NCBI GenBank assembly: GCA_021798415.1 | Contig: JAJZGO010000063.1 | Coordinates: forward strand, 1-8,431 | Direction of reading: 5' to 3' | Origin: Thermoplasmata archaeon | GTDB lineage: Archaea; Thermoplasmatota; Thermoplasmata; Lutacidiplasmatales; UBA184 | Length of the DNA stretch: 8,431 nucleotides | The notes under the pieces: model-generated | The model's database searches: none | Told to the model about the DNA's origin: nothing | Seen by the model: the letters and a program-made list of their open reading frames with translations, nothing else | Position numbers and translations under genes: made by a program | Shown: piece after piece, positions 1-6,096 of the stretch | Layout: every line of letters begins with the position of its first letter | Numbering within the stretch: the first letter of the stretch is position 1

Positions 1-1211
1 GCCACACTCGCCGCAACGCGCTCGGGAACGACCTCAACCGCGACCACCTCCTCCTCCAGAACCCCGAGACGCGGGCCTTCCACCGCTTCCTTCGAGCCTA
101 CCGACCGCACCTCGTGGTGGACGTCCACAACTACCCGCCGCGACGGCGCCACCTCCTCGCCCAGGGCTGGGAGATCGACGCCGACGTGCAGGTCGGTACC
201 CCCACGCATCCCGCGGTCCGTACCTCGCTCGGGGTCTCAGAGGTCGAGGACTTGTATTCGACCCTCGGGACCTCGCTCGCCCGGGCCGGGTATCGGAGCG
301 GCCGCTACACGCTCTTCCACCCCTCGGGCCGCGCCCGTCCGGGCACCCTGCACGTCGTCGACGCCCGCAACGGCATCGCGCTGCGGTACGGCATCCCGAC
401 GCTCCTCCTCGAGGGCCGCGACCCCGGTCGTGGGGGGACCGAGTCCGACCGGGAGCGCACGATCACGGCCCAGCAACGGGCGCTCGAGGTCGTTGAAGAG
501 TGGGCACAGGACCACCGCTCGGCCCTAGAGCGGGGCCCCCCGATCCCCCGACGAGACGAGCCGGTGGCGGTCGACGCCGGCTGGGGCCCGGGAGCGTCGA
601 CCCCCGAGTTCGTCTTCCGCCGAACCCCGTCGGGAGATCGGGTCTCGGTACCCTGGCCCGCGCACCGGGGCGCGGTGCTCGTCCGTTCGTCCGTTCTCTT
701 GCCGCGCGCCTACGCCGTGCGCACCGACCTCGTGGCGGTCCATCGTCTCCTCGCCGCCCACGGGTTCGAGGCGGACGGGGACGCCCCGGGTCCCCGGGCG
801 CTCGCGGAGGTTCCGCGCCCCGCGAGCTCGCGGGGCCGGGGCCTCCCGCCGCAGGGGACGCCGCCCGAGACATCCGACCTCGACGGATACGTCGTCTACT
901 CGGTCCACCAGCGGGGCGGACACGCGCTCGCCGTGTGGCTCGAGCCGTCCTCGCAATACGGCCTCGCGAGATTGGGTCTCCTGGGGGACGTCCCGGCGTC
1001 GGGCGATCGGCCCGGGGTGCTTCGAGTCCTCGGCTGGGGGTACCCGGCGCCTCCCGTCCCGCCCCCCGGCCCGGAGCCGGCCCGGCGGAGCCCGTGGTGG
1101 TGGGGGGAGGACGCACCCTCCCTGTCGTTCCCCCGCCGGACGGACGGTGCGCCGATCGCCGAGACGAACCTCCTGCGCTTCGCGGAGCCCGCCGGTGCGC
1201 CCGCTCCGTAG
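1..1211 (+). CDS. M14-family zinc carboxypeptidase-like protein, 5' end outside window
   Basis: The reading frame is open from the window edge (frame starting at base 3), so the GTG at 114 is internal and not the start. About 402 residues are visible. The first residues carry GNDLNRD, matching the Asn-Arg substrate-carboxylate pair of M14 carboxypeptidases. DVHN follows (His codon 126-128), matching the last zinc ligand, and then GIPTLLLEGRD, with the catalytic Glu codon at 411-413. The first two zinc ligands (HxxE) must lie upstream of the window. The C-terminal half has PRAY, LLAAHGF and a VWLEPSSQYGL stretch, which resemble the accessory C-terminal domain of large bacterial and archaeal M14 proteins. 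It probably removes C-terminal residues from peptides. Localisation cannot be judged without the N-terminus. The family assignment is good; the substrate is unknown. Confidence 0.82.
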   Translation, partial: HTRRNALGNDLNRDHLLLQNPETRAFHRFLRAYRPHLVVDVHNYPPRRRHLLAQGWEIDADVQVGTPTHPAVRTSLGVSEVEDLYSTLGTSLARAGYRSGRYTLFHPSGRARPGTLHVVDARNGIALRYGIPTLLLEGRDPGRGGTESDRERTITAQQRALEVVEEWAQDHRSALERGPPIPRRDEPVAVDAGWGPGASTPEFVFRRTPSGDRVSVPWPAHRGAVLVRSSVLLPRAYAVRTDLVAVHRLLAAHGFEADGDAPGPRALAEVPRPASSRGRGLPPQGTPPETSDLDGYVVYSVHQRGGHALAVWLEPSSQYGLARLGLLGDVPASGDRPGVLRVLGWGYPAPPVPPPGPEPARRSPWWWGEDAPSLSFPRRTDGAPIAETNLLRFAEPAGAPAP

Positions 1212-1226
1212 AGGGACGGCCCGGTC

Positions 1227-1263
1227 GGACCGGCCCCCGCGGGGGCCGATCCCCCGCCGGTCC
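1227..1263. repeat. Nested inverted repeat downstream of the M14 gene
   Basis: An 18-base perfect palindrome (1231-1248, CGGCCCCCG/CGGGGGCCG) lies inside a wider pair GGACCGG (1227-1233) / CCGGTCC (1257-1263). It begins 16 bases after the stop codon and could fold into a strong hairpin in RNA. No T-tract follows, so it does not look like a normal archaeal terminator. Its role is unknown. Confidence 0.45.
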
Positions 1264-1268
1264 GGGTT

Positions 1269-1290
1269 CGGTCGACCGGTGGCTTATCTA
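1269..1290 (+). promoter_or_regulatory. TATA-like promoter with adjacent palindrome for the membrane protein/regulator pair
   Basis: CTTATCTA (1283-1290) is the only AT-rich octamer in the 121-base intergenic gap and resembles an archaeal box A. Transcription would start near 1313, about 20 bases before the GTG at 1333, leaving room for the GAGGGG ribosome site (1323-1328). A perfect 10-base palindrome, CGGTCGACCG (1269-1278), sits 4 bases upstream of the box, where TFB or a regulator would bind. It is a possible operator for the downstream winged-helix protein; that link is inference. Confidence 0.5.
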
Positions 1291-1332
1291 GTCCGAGCGC
1301 CCGTCCCGGGCCGGCCGTAGTCGAGGGGTTCA

Positions 1333-1632
1333 GTGGAGCTGGTCGAGACGCTGCTCTCCGCCGTCCTGCTCGGCCTCGCGGCCACGATGGCGACGATCGC
1401 CTTCCTCGCGCAGCGCAGCTACCGCGACGCGCGGTTCCTCTCGGTCGGCCTCGCGCTGGTCCTTCTCGCCGTGGTCGGGGGGTCGGCGCTCTTCGCCGCC
1501 CTCTACCCCACCGCGGAGCCGAACCTGGACGTCGGCCTCGTGCCGCTCCTCCTTCTGGTGCTGATGGTCGTACTGCTCATCCTCCCCCTCCTCCTTCGGT
1601 TCCCCGCGTCGCGCGCACCCGATGACCGATGA
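1333..1632 (+). CDS. Small three-helix membrane protein paired with a winged-helix regulator
   Basis: This is a 99-residue protein with three hydrophobic segments at roughly residues 5-27, 36-59 and 66-88. The loop between the first two is short and charged (QRSYRDAR) and the C-terminus ends in basic and acidic residues. The GTG start at 1333 is chosen because GAGGGG (1323-1328) precedes it by four bases and nothing else in frame fits. The 3' end overlaps the regulator gene by 11 bases, so the two are almost certainly co-transcribed and translationally coupled. Small membrane proteins encoded beside winged-helix regulators are a common archaeal arrangement, and a role as membrane partner or sensor for the regulator is plausible. 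No catalytic motif is visible and I do not assign a function. Confidence 0.75.
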   Translation: MELVETLLSAVLLGLAATMATIAFLAQRSYRDARFLSVGLALVLLAVVGGSALFAALYPTAEPNLDVGLVPLLLLVLMVVLLILPLLLRFPASRAPDDR

Positions 1633-2200
1633 AGTCCTCGAGCTCGAGTCCCGGCGGCGGATGTACGCCGTGGTTGCCCGCAATCCGGGAAGCAGCGCCC
1701 GCGACGTCCAGCGGGTCCTCGGACTCGGGTGGGGCGAAACGTCGTACCACCTCGACCGGCTCGTCGAGGCCCAGCTCCTGCGCCGGGAGCGGACGCCGAA
1801 CCGCGACTTCTACTTCGCCCGGGACGTGACCTGGGAGGACCGTCGGAGCCTCGTCTTCTTCCGCCGCCGCACGAGCCGCGAGATCCTGCTCGCGCTCTAC
1901 GCCCGTCCCGACCTGACGGCCTACGAGGTCGCGGACCGGCTCGGTCTCGGGAAGTCGACGGTCTCCTTCCACCTCGCACGGCTGCTTTCGGCCGGGCTCG
2001 TCGAAAGCCAGCGGCCGGAAGCGTCCCGTCGGTTCCGCGTCGCGAACCCGGAGCAGGTCCGACGGCTCCTGCAGATGTACCGGGACAGTTTCCGCGAGGA
2101 GGTCGTCGGCCGGTTCGCCGAGGTGTGGGGCTCGATCTTCCCGCTCGAGCGCGCGCCCTCGGCCGACGCCACGCCCGCCGCCGGCCGCCCCCGGGGCTAG
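1622..2200 (+). CDS. Double winged helix-turn-helix transcriptional regulator
   Basis: This 192-residue protein has two winged-helix domains in tandem. The first is at about residues 8-60 (SSARDVQRVLGLGWGETSYH, then LDRLVEAQLL). The second is at about residues 77-135 (TAYEVADRLGLGKSTVSFH, then LARLLSAGLV). Both carry the pattern of a helix, a tight turn and a recognition helix followed by a xHLxxLxxxGL-like segment, as in archaeal MarR/ArsR-like regulators. A helical tail (about 136-180) may dimerise. No metal or ligand site is evident. ATG 1622 is the start; it has no Shine-Dalgarno and lies inside the end of the membrane-protein gene, consistent with coupling. It probably binds DNA near its own promoter and may sense through its membrane partner; both points are inference. 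Its stop overlaps the stop of the opposing folate gene. Confidence 0.8.
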   Translation: MTDEVLELESRRRMYAVVARNPGSSARDVQRVLGLGWGETSYHLDRLVEAQLLRRERTPNRDFYFARDVTWEDRRSLVFFRRRTSREILLALYARPDLTAYEVADRLGLGKSTVSFHLARLLSAGLVESQRPEASRRFRVANPEQVRRLLQMYRDSFREEVVGRFAEVWGSIFPLERAPSADATPAAGRPRG

Positions 2201-3831
2201 TGGACGCCCGTCACGCGGCCGTCCGGCGTGAGGTCGATCTCCTCCGCCGACGGGCGCGTCGGAAGGCCGGGCATCGTCTCGATCGCGCCGAGGAGGGCGA
2301 CCGTGAACCCCGCGCCGGCCGAGCGGACGAGGCGGTGGATCGTCACCGGGAACCCCTCGGGACGGTTGAGGGCGTGGGGGTTGTCCGAGAGCGAGAGCGG
2401 CGTCTTCGCGACGCAGACCGGCCCCGAGAGCTCCCCGATCGCCTCGAGCAGGCGGAGGTCCTCGAGCGCTTCGGGCGCCGCGAGTACCCGCGCCGCCCCG
2501 TAGAGCCGGGTGGCGATCGTCTCGACCTGCGCGACCGGCGGCGTCCCCGCCGGGTAGAGCGGCCGGCTGTGGCGGCCGGACGACGCGATCGTCTCGACCG
2601 AAGCGGCGAGGTCGAGGCAGCCGGCTCCCCCCTCCTCGAACCCCCGCGACTCGACGACCTCGACGCCGCGGTCCCGACAGAACGCGCGGACCAATTGGCC
2701 CTCCTCCGGGGTGTCGCCGGGGAACCGGTTGAGCGCCACGACGCCCGGGAGGCCGAGCGCGGCGAGGTTCTCGAGGTGCTGGCCGAGGTTCGCGAGGCCG
2801 CGCTCGAGCGCGGCGCGCGCCGGCCGAACCGCCTCCTCGTCGCTGGCCCCGCCCTGGAACCGGAGGCTCCGCTGGGTCACCACCAGGACAGCCGCGTCGA
2901 CGTCGACGCCGAGCTCGGGGGTGACGATGTCGACGAACTTCTCCGCGCCCAGCTCCGTCGCGAAGCCGGCCTCCACGACACAGAACTCGTTCGTCGCGAG
3001 CGCGAGCTCGATCGAGAGCCGGCTGCACGTGCCGTGGGCGAGGTTGCCGAACGGTCCGGCGTGCACGAGCGCGGGAACCCCCTCGCTCGTCTGGACGAGG
3101 TTCGGCTCGAGCGCGTCCCTCAGGAGTGCGGCCATCGCGCCCGTCGCCTTGAGGTCGGACGCCCGAACGGCGCCGCCGGTGGCGGAATAGGCGACCAGCG
3201 TGCGGCCGAGCCGGGCCTTGAGGTCCGAGTAGTCCCGCGCGAGCGCGAGCACCGCCATGACCTCCGACGCGGCGGCGATGACGAACGAGCTTTCGTGAGC
3301 GACCGAGCGCGGGTCGGCTCCCCGTCCGATGGCGATGTGGCGCAGCGCCCGGTCCTCCATGTCGATCGTCCTCGGCCAGATGATCCGCGTGGGGTCGATC
3401 CCGAGGGGATTGCCGTGGTAGAGGTGGTTGTCGACCAGCGCCGCCAGAAGGTTGTGGGCGGCGGCGACCGCGTGGATGTCGCCCGTGAACCCGAGATTGA
3501 TCTCGGCGGACGGTTCGACGGTCGCGCGCCCCCCGCCGGTCGCCCCGCCCTTGACGCCGAAGATCGGTCCGAGCGACGGCTGCCGGAGGCACACCGCCGC
3601 GGTCCGGCCGGCTTTGACGAGCCCGTCGGCGAGGCCGATCGCGGTGACCGTCTTGCCCTCGCCGTGCTTGGTCGGGGTCATCCCGGTGATCAGGACGAGC
3701 TTGCCGCGGCGGGCGTGGCCGACCCGCGAGCGCACGGCGCCGACCGCCACCTTGCCGACCCTCGGGCCGGCGGGGTGGACTTCGTCCGGTCCGAGGCCGA
3801 GCGCGCGTGCGAGGTCCGGGAGGGTTTGCAT
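2197..3831 (-). CDS. fhs: Formate-tetrahydrofolate ligase (formyltetrahydrofolate synthetase), divergent
   Basis: The 544-residue product is close to the usual length of about 557. The enzyme makes 10-formyltetrahydrofolate from formate, ATP and a reduced folate in cytoplasmic one-carbon metabolism. Visible signatures are the P-loop TPTKHGEGKT (residues 52-61), RQPSLGPIFGVKGGATGGG (83-101), NLGFTGDIHA, LVDNHLYHGN, GAEKFVDI and NRFPGDTPEE. Several normally conserved positions differ. REPS is RQPS, GGYAQV is GGRATV, INLHFTGD is INLGFTGD, RALKMHGG is RSLRFQGG, and the Trp of WAKGG is Phe (F398, FEEGG). These touch the formyl-phosphate and pterin sites, so an unusual pterin or altered kinetics is possible. 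The ATG at 3831 has no Shine-Dalgarno; a TATA-like GTTGTAAGG (3861-3869 on the reverse strand) suggests a very short leader. The gene is convergent with the regulator, with stops overlapping over 2197-2200. Confidence 0.93.
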   Translation of the reverse strand: MQTLPDLARALGLGPDEVHPAGPRVGKVAVGAVRSRVGHARRGKLVLITGMTPTKHGEGKTVTAIGLADGLVKAGRTAAVCLRQPSLGPIFGVKGGATGGGRATVEPSAEINLGFTGDIHAVAAAHNLLAALVDNHLYHGNPLGIDPTRIIWPRTIDMEDRALRHIAIGRGADPRSVAHESSFVIAAASEVMAVLALARDYSDLKARLGRTLVAYSATGGAVRASDLKATGAMAALLRDALEPNLVQTSEGVPALVHAGPFGNLAHGTCSRLSIELALATNEFCVVEAGFATELGAEKFVDIVTPELGVDVDAAVLVVTQRSLRFQGGASDEEAVRPARAALERGLANLGQHLENLAALGLPGVVALNRFPGDTPEEGQLVRAFCRDRGVEVVESRGFEEGGAGCLDLAASVETIASSGRHSRPLYPAGTPPVAQVETIATRLYGAARVLAAPEALEDLRLLEAIGELSGPVCVAKTPLSLSDNPHALNRPEGFPVTIHRLVRSAGAGFTVALLGAIETMPGLPTRPSAEEIDLTPDGRVTGVH

Positions 3832-3860
3832 ACGACCGCCGCCCCGAGCACGGTCGCGGC

Positions 3861-3869
3861 CCTTACAAC
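3861..3869 (-). promoter_or_regulatory. TATA-like box for the formate-tetrahydrofolate ligase gene
   Basis: Reading the minus strand, GTTGTAAGG is the most AT-rich block upstream of the ATG at 3831. It is centred about 34 bases before it, which would give a leader of under 10 bases and fits the missing Shine-Dalgarno. The box is weak and the call is tentative. Confidence 0.35.
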
Positions 3870-3904
3870 GTCCGCCCCCCTTGCCGGCCGGTTTGCACGA
3901 GCGG

Positions 3905-3935
3905 CTTTATCCCACGGCCCGGTGGGCCGCCGTGG
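3905..3935 (+). promoter_or_regulatory. TATA box and dyad giving a leaderless GNAT transcript
   Basis: CTTTATCC (3905-3912) is a good archaeal box A centred about 26 bases upstream of the GTG at 3932, so transcription should begin at or beside the start codon. Between box and start lies an inverted repeat, CCACGGC (3912-3918) / GCCGTGG (3929-3935), with an inner GGCCC/GGGCC pair. It spans the initiation site and even includes the start codon, so it could be an operator. Confidence 0.55.
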
Positions 3936-4882
3936 AGTACTCGCTCGTCCCCCTGCCGGACGACCCGCCCGCGGCGGCGCGGCTGGCTGCCCGGGCCGCC
4001 GAGGCCCGGATCGAGCCGGGGTTCGACGGGCGGGCGCACGCGCCCGTGCTCGCGCGGACGGTCGAAGCCTCCCCGCACCTCGGTCGGCTGATCGTGAACC
4101 GCGAGCGGGCGGTCGGGATCGCTCTCTGGTCGGCCCACCGCTCGCTCCTCGGCCTGCGGCTCGCGTGGCTCCACCTTGACGGAGAGCACGCGACGACCGA
4201 CGCGTACCGCTGGGCGGTCGACGAGGTCGACCGGACGGTCGCCGGCGTGGCGTTCGCGGCCGGACCGCTCGCGGGGCTCGCGCCCGAGGACGAAGAGCGG
4301 ACGATGCGCTCCCTCCGCTTCGCCCCGTTCGCCCGGTCCGAGATGGTCCTCGAACGCTCCGTCGAGCGGCCGATCGCCCCGAGCGACCCCCGGGTGGCGG
4401 TTCGCCGCGTCCGGCCCGAGGACGAGGCGGGGCTCGCCCGGCTGCACGAGGCGGCCTACCGGGGGCGGTTCGACCGGTACCTGTTTCTCGAAGACGTCGA
4501 CCCGTGGCGCGATGCGCTTCGGCACACGGCCGACATGATGCACGGCCGCTGGGGCACCCTCCTCCCCGAAGGTTCGACGGTGGCCGAAGAGGACGGGCGG
4601 GTCGTCGGCGGCGTTCTCACCGTCCGTACGCCCCGGGGGCCGCTGATCGTCGACGTCGAGACGGCCCCGGATCGGGCGGGTCGCGGGATCGGGCGGGCCG
4701 CGCTCTCCTCGGCCCTCTACGGTCTCGCTCCGTACGGGCTCGGCCGTCCCTTTCTCAACGTCACCGACGAGAATCGGCGCGCCTACCGCCTCTACGAGGG
4801 GCTCGGGTTCGCCCGACGCCTCGGACCGTCGCGCGAGTGGTACCGGACGACGTGCATCAGCGCGACGCCCCACGGTGACTAA
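3932..4882 (+). CDS. Tandem GNAT-family N-acetyltransferase
   Basis: The product is 316 residues if GTG 3932 is the start. The C-terminal half (about residues 150-310) is a standard GNAT domain that transfers an acyl group from acyl-CoA. It opens with VRRVRPEDEAGLARLHEAAY. It has the acetyl-CoA pyrophosphate loop in ETAPDRAGRGIGRAAL and closes with the NVTDENRRAYRLYEGLGF strand-helix pair. The N-terminal half (about 1-145) has a GNAT-like layout ending in LRFAPFARSEMVLE but lacks a clear Q/RxxGxG loop, so it looks like a degenerate second copy. Tandem GNATs with one silent domain are known. The frame is open further upstream, but the TATA box at 3905-3912 places the transcript start at 3932 and supports a leaderless gene. 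It is divergent from the folate gene. The substrate cannot be told. Confidence 0.83.
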   Translation: MEYSLVPLPDDPPAAARLAARAAEARIEPGFDGRAHAPVLARTVEASPHLGRLIVNRERAVGIALWSAHRSLLGLRLAWLHLDGEHATTDAYRWAVDEVDRTVAGVAFAAGPLAGLAPEDEERTMRSLRFAPFARSEMVLERSVERPIAPSDPRVAVRRVRPEDEAGLARLHEAAYRGRFDRYLFLEDVDPWRDALRHTADMMHGRWGTLLPEGSTVAEEDGRVVGGVLTVRTPRGPLIVDVETAPDRAGRGIGRAALSSALYGLAPYGLGRPFLNVTDENRRAYRLYEGLGFARRLGPSREWYRTTCISATPHGD

Positions 4883-4892
4883 ACACCGCCTT

Positions 4893-5275
4893 CCGATGTG
4901 CTGCGCATAGCCGCCGAAGCGTCTCGTTCGGAACGCGCCGTTCGTCCAAGGCACTCTTTGCCGTCCGGGGGATCGAGCCGAGGGCGGGAAAGCACCGAAT
5001 GGGGAGGCAGCGCCGCCGCGCGAGCCTCCCCACCCTATCGATCGCGATAAGCTCGAGGCCCGCCGCCGTAGGAACGAGAGCTCGAACCGTCGGCCCGCTG
5101 CGCCCACCCGTCCTTGCAGATTCGGGTGCGGTGGCAACGGACGTTGTCGCGGATCATCACGGCTCGCCGCGGGCCTCGCGTGCGGGCACGGTAGAGCCGT
5201 TCGAGGGACGCCGCACGGGAGGGGTTGGTTGTCCCCGTGGGTGTGTATCTGAAGTCCTCAGATTGAAACCTCAAC
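4893..5275 (-). pseudogene. Decayed IS630-family transposase fragment (left copy)
   Basis: On the minus strand three reading frames in succession carry pieces of an IS630-type DDE transposase. The first gives RFQSEDFRYTPTG (from about 5271) and MIRDNVRCHRTR, with the second catalytic Asp codon at 5148-5146. After a frame change come RFELSFL and then GLELIAIDRVGRLARRRC, corresponding to the usual PELNPIERVWKL block with the catalytic Glu as Asp. The fragment ends with SALDERRVPNETLRRL. The N-terminal DNA-binding part and the first catalytic Asp are not recognisable, and at least two frameshifts are needed, so it is dead. Differences from the right copy over 4911-4959 fall mostly on third codon positions, which supports former coding. 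It occupies most of the gap between the GNAT gene and the ArsR operon. Confidence 0.72.
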
Positions 5276-5350
5276 CCGCGCCGCGCTTCCGGAACGCCGC
5301 CTTTCATGTCAGGCTCGGACAGCCTACGGTCATCCATTGGAGTCGGGGAT

Positions 5351-5400
5351 GTCATGTAGACCAATGTCTACATATAGTCATGTAGATGTGCGTCCACATG
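5351..5400 (+). promoter_or_regulatory. ArsR-operon promoter with two operator dyads
   Basis: A perfect inverted repeat, ATGTAGAC (5354-5361) / GTCTACAT (5366-5373) with a 4-base spacer, overlaps the TATA box ACATATA (5370-5376). The predicted transcript start is near 5399. A second imperfect dyad, CATGTAGA (5379-5386) / TCCACATG (5393-5400), covers that start. The 10-base word GTCATGTAGA occurs at both 5351 and 5377, 26 bases apart. This layout fits an ArsR-family dimer blocking both TBP binding and initiation, with autoregulation of the operon. Confidence 0.72.
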
Positions 5401-5766
5401 ATGGCGACAGTGCGGACCGACGCGGCCTTGGGACTACGGCTGGAACGGTTGACCGGTGGCGATCCGAGTTGCTGTGTTTCCGGTTACTCAGACCTTGCGA
5501 CCAAAGTACGGGAAGCTCCCCTGTTCTCCCGTCGGTTGTTAGCAGCTCGCGCGATGGCCGACGAAAGCCGGCTGGTGATTCTCGGACTGCTCCGGCGGGA
5601 CCGGGAACTCTGCGCGTGCGAACTCCAAGCCGCGATCGGGGTCACCCACGCGACAGTGAGCCATCACATGCATGTCCTTCAGGAGGCGGGGTTGGTCGGT
5701 TCGGAACGCCGCGGCAAATGGGTGTACTATCACCTGGCCGAGGACGGGCGAGCTGAGGCTCCGTAG
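5401..5766 (+). CDS. ArsR/SmtB-family thiol or metal(loid)-responsive repressor
   Basis: The product is 121 residues from ATG 5401; ATGs at 5398 and 5386 are in frame. The TATA box at 5370-5376 puts the transcript start at about 5399, so 5398/5401 fits a leaderless message and 5386 does not. The winged-helix core runs from about residue 41 (LFSRRLLAARAMADESRLVIL), with recognition helix THATVSHHMHVL and wing ERRGKWVYYHL. The metal-site helix reads ELCACEL (C71 and C73 counted from 5401), matching the ELCxCD signature of ArsR and CadC. A CC pair at residues 24-25 could supply extra thiolates, as the N-terminal cysteines do in CadC. Likely inducers are soft metals, arsenite or a thiol-reactive signal, which would release the operators at 5351-5400. 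It leads a four-gene operon; the next gene begins 28 bases after its TAG. Confidence 0.86.
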   Translation: MATVRTDAALGLRLERLTGGDPSCCVSGYSDLATKVREAPLFSRRLLAARAMADESRLVILGLLRRDRELCACELQAAIGVTHATVSHHMHVLQEAGLVGSERRGKWVYYHLAEDGRAEAP

Positions 5767-5794
5767 CCGTGGGACAGAAACGGAGAGGGGAATG

Positions 5795-6073
5795 ATGCCA
5801 AAACGAACACCAACAGGAAAGAGGTCACGAACGTCGACGGCGAACAGGGGCGGGCGAAAGGGGGGGTTCATCGAATCCGAGAAGACACCCCATCCCGTGG
5901 TCGAGGGTACGGAGGGGTGCTGCGGAAGCTCGGACTCCGGGGGTTGCTGTGGAGGGGGCTCGTCGGGCTCAGGGACATCCGGGTGTTGCGGCACCGGATC
6001 GGGGTCACAGGGGTCTGGGGGCTGCTGCGGCGGCTCCGGGTCAGGCGGGTGCTGCGGCTCCGAGGACACGTGA
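5795..6073 (+). CDS. Cys/Gly-rich peptide with five CCG units (metallothionein-like or modified-peptide precursor)
   Basis: I do not recognise a named family. The 92-residue product has a basic, Cys-free first part (residues 1-41: MPKRTPTGKRSR, then NRGGRKGG, then an acidic stretch ending VVEGTEG). A 51-residue tail of almost only Cys, Gly, Ser and Thr follows. Cys pairs lie at 42-43, 51-52, 64-65, 77-78 and 86-87, each followed by Gly, with a mirror-symmetric 9-13-13-9 spacing; the end is SEDT. Cys is encoded by both TGC and TGT, and Gly and Ser codons vary, so this is not simple DNA slippage. GGAGAGGGG (5782-5790) precedes ATG 5795 (ATG 5792 is an alternative). The leader region uses many A-ending codons, unlike the flanking chromosome. 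Ten thiols under an ArsR-type switch suggest soft-metal binding; the leader/core layout also suits a ribosomally made, modified peptide. Confidence 0.72.
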   Translation: MPKRTPTGKRSRTSTANRGGRKGGFIESEKTPHPVVEGTEGCCGSSDSGGCCGGGSSGSGTSGCCGTGSGSQGSGGCCGGSGSGGCCGSEDT

Positions 6074-6096
6074 AGGCGACATCTACCCGAGAGGGA

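Noticed and set aside
1231..1248. 18-base palindrome as a rho-independent terminator
   Set aside because: No T-run follows, and archaeal termination depends mainly on T-tracts rather than hairpins.
1577..3592. Very long open frames opposite or out of frame with the regulator and folate ligase, on both strands
   Set aside because: At this GC content stop codons are rare, so long shadows are expected. Their translations are Arg/Pro/Gly-rich with no domain, whereas the chosen frames carry clear family motifs.
3863..5137. Minus-strand open frame across the GNAT gene and the region after it
   Set aside because: It is the antisense of the GNAT gene. Its 5' end contains only one short in-frame piece of the decayed transposase (RFELSFL), so it is not a gene as a whole.
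5386..5400. ATG 5386 as the ArsR start
   Set aside because: It lies upstream of the transcript start predicted from the TATA box at 5370-5376 and inside the second operator; 5398/5401 fits better.
5672..5794. Longer start (ATG 5672) for the Cys-rich peptide
   Set aside because: It would overlap the ArsR gene by 95 bases and has no ribosome site, while GGAGAGGGG directly precedes ATG 5792/5795.
5917..6072. Repeats in the CC-rich coding region as a CRISPR array or tandem DNA repeat
   Set aside because: Units are short, vary at the base level and are explained by the protein repeat; no constant repeat with spacers exists here or elsewhere in the window.
5917..6096. Longer start (ATG 5917) for the M28 peptidase
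   Set aside because: It overlaps almost the whole CC-rich part in another frame and encodes Arg/Leu-rich sequence with no family similarity; conserved M28 sequence begins after 6097.
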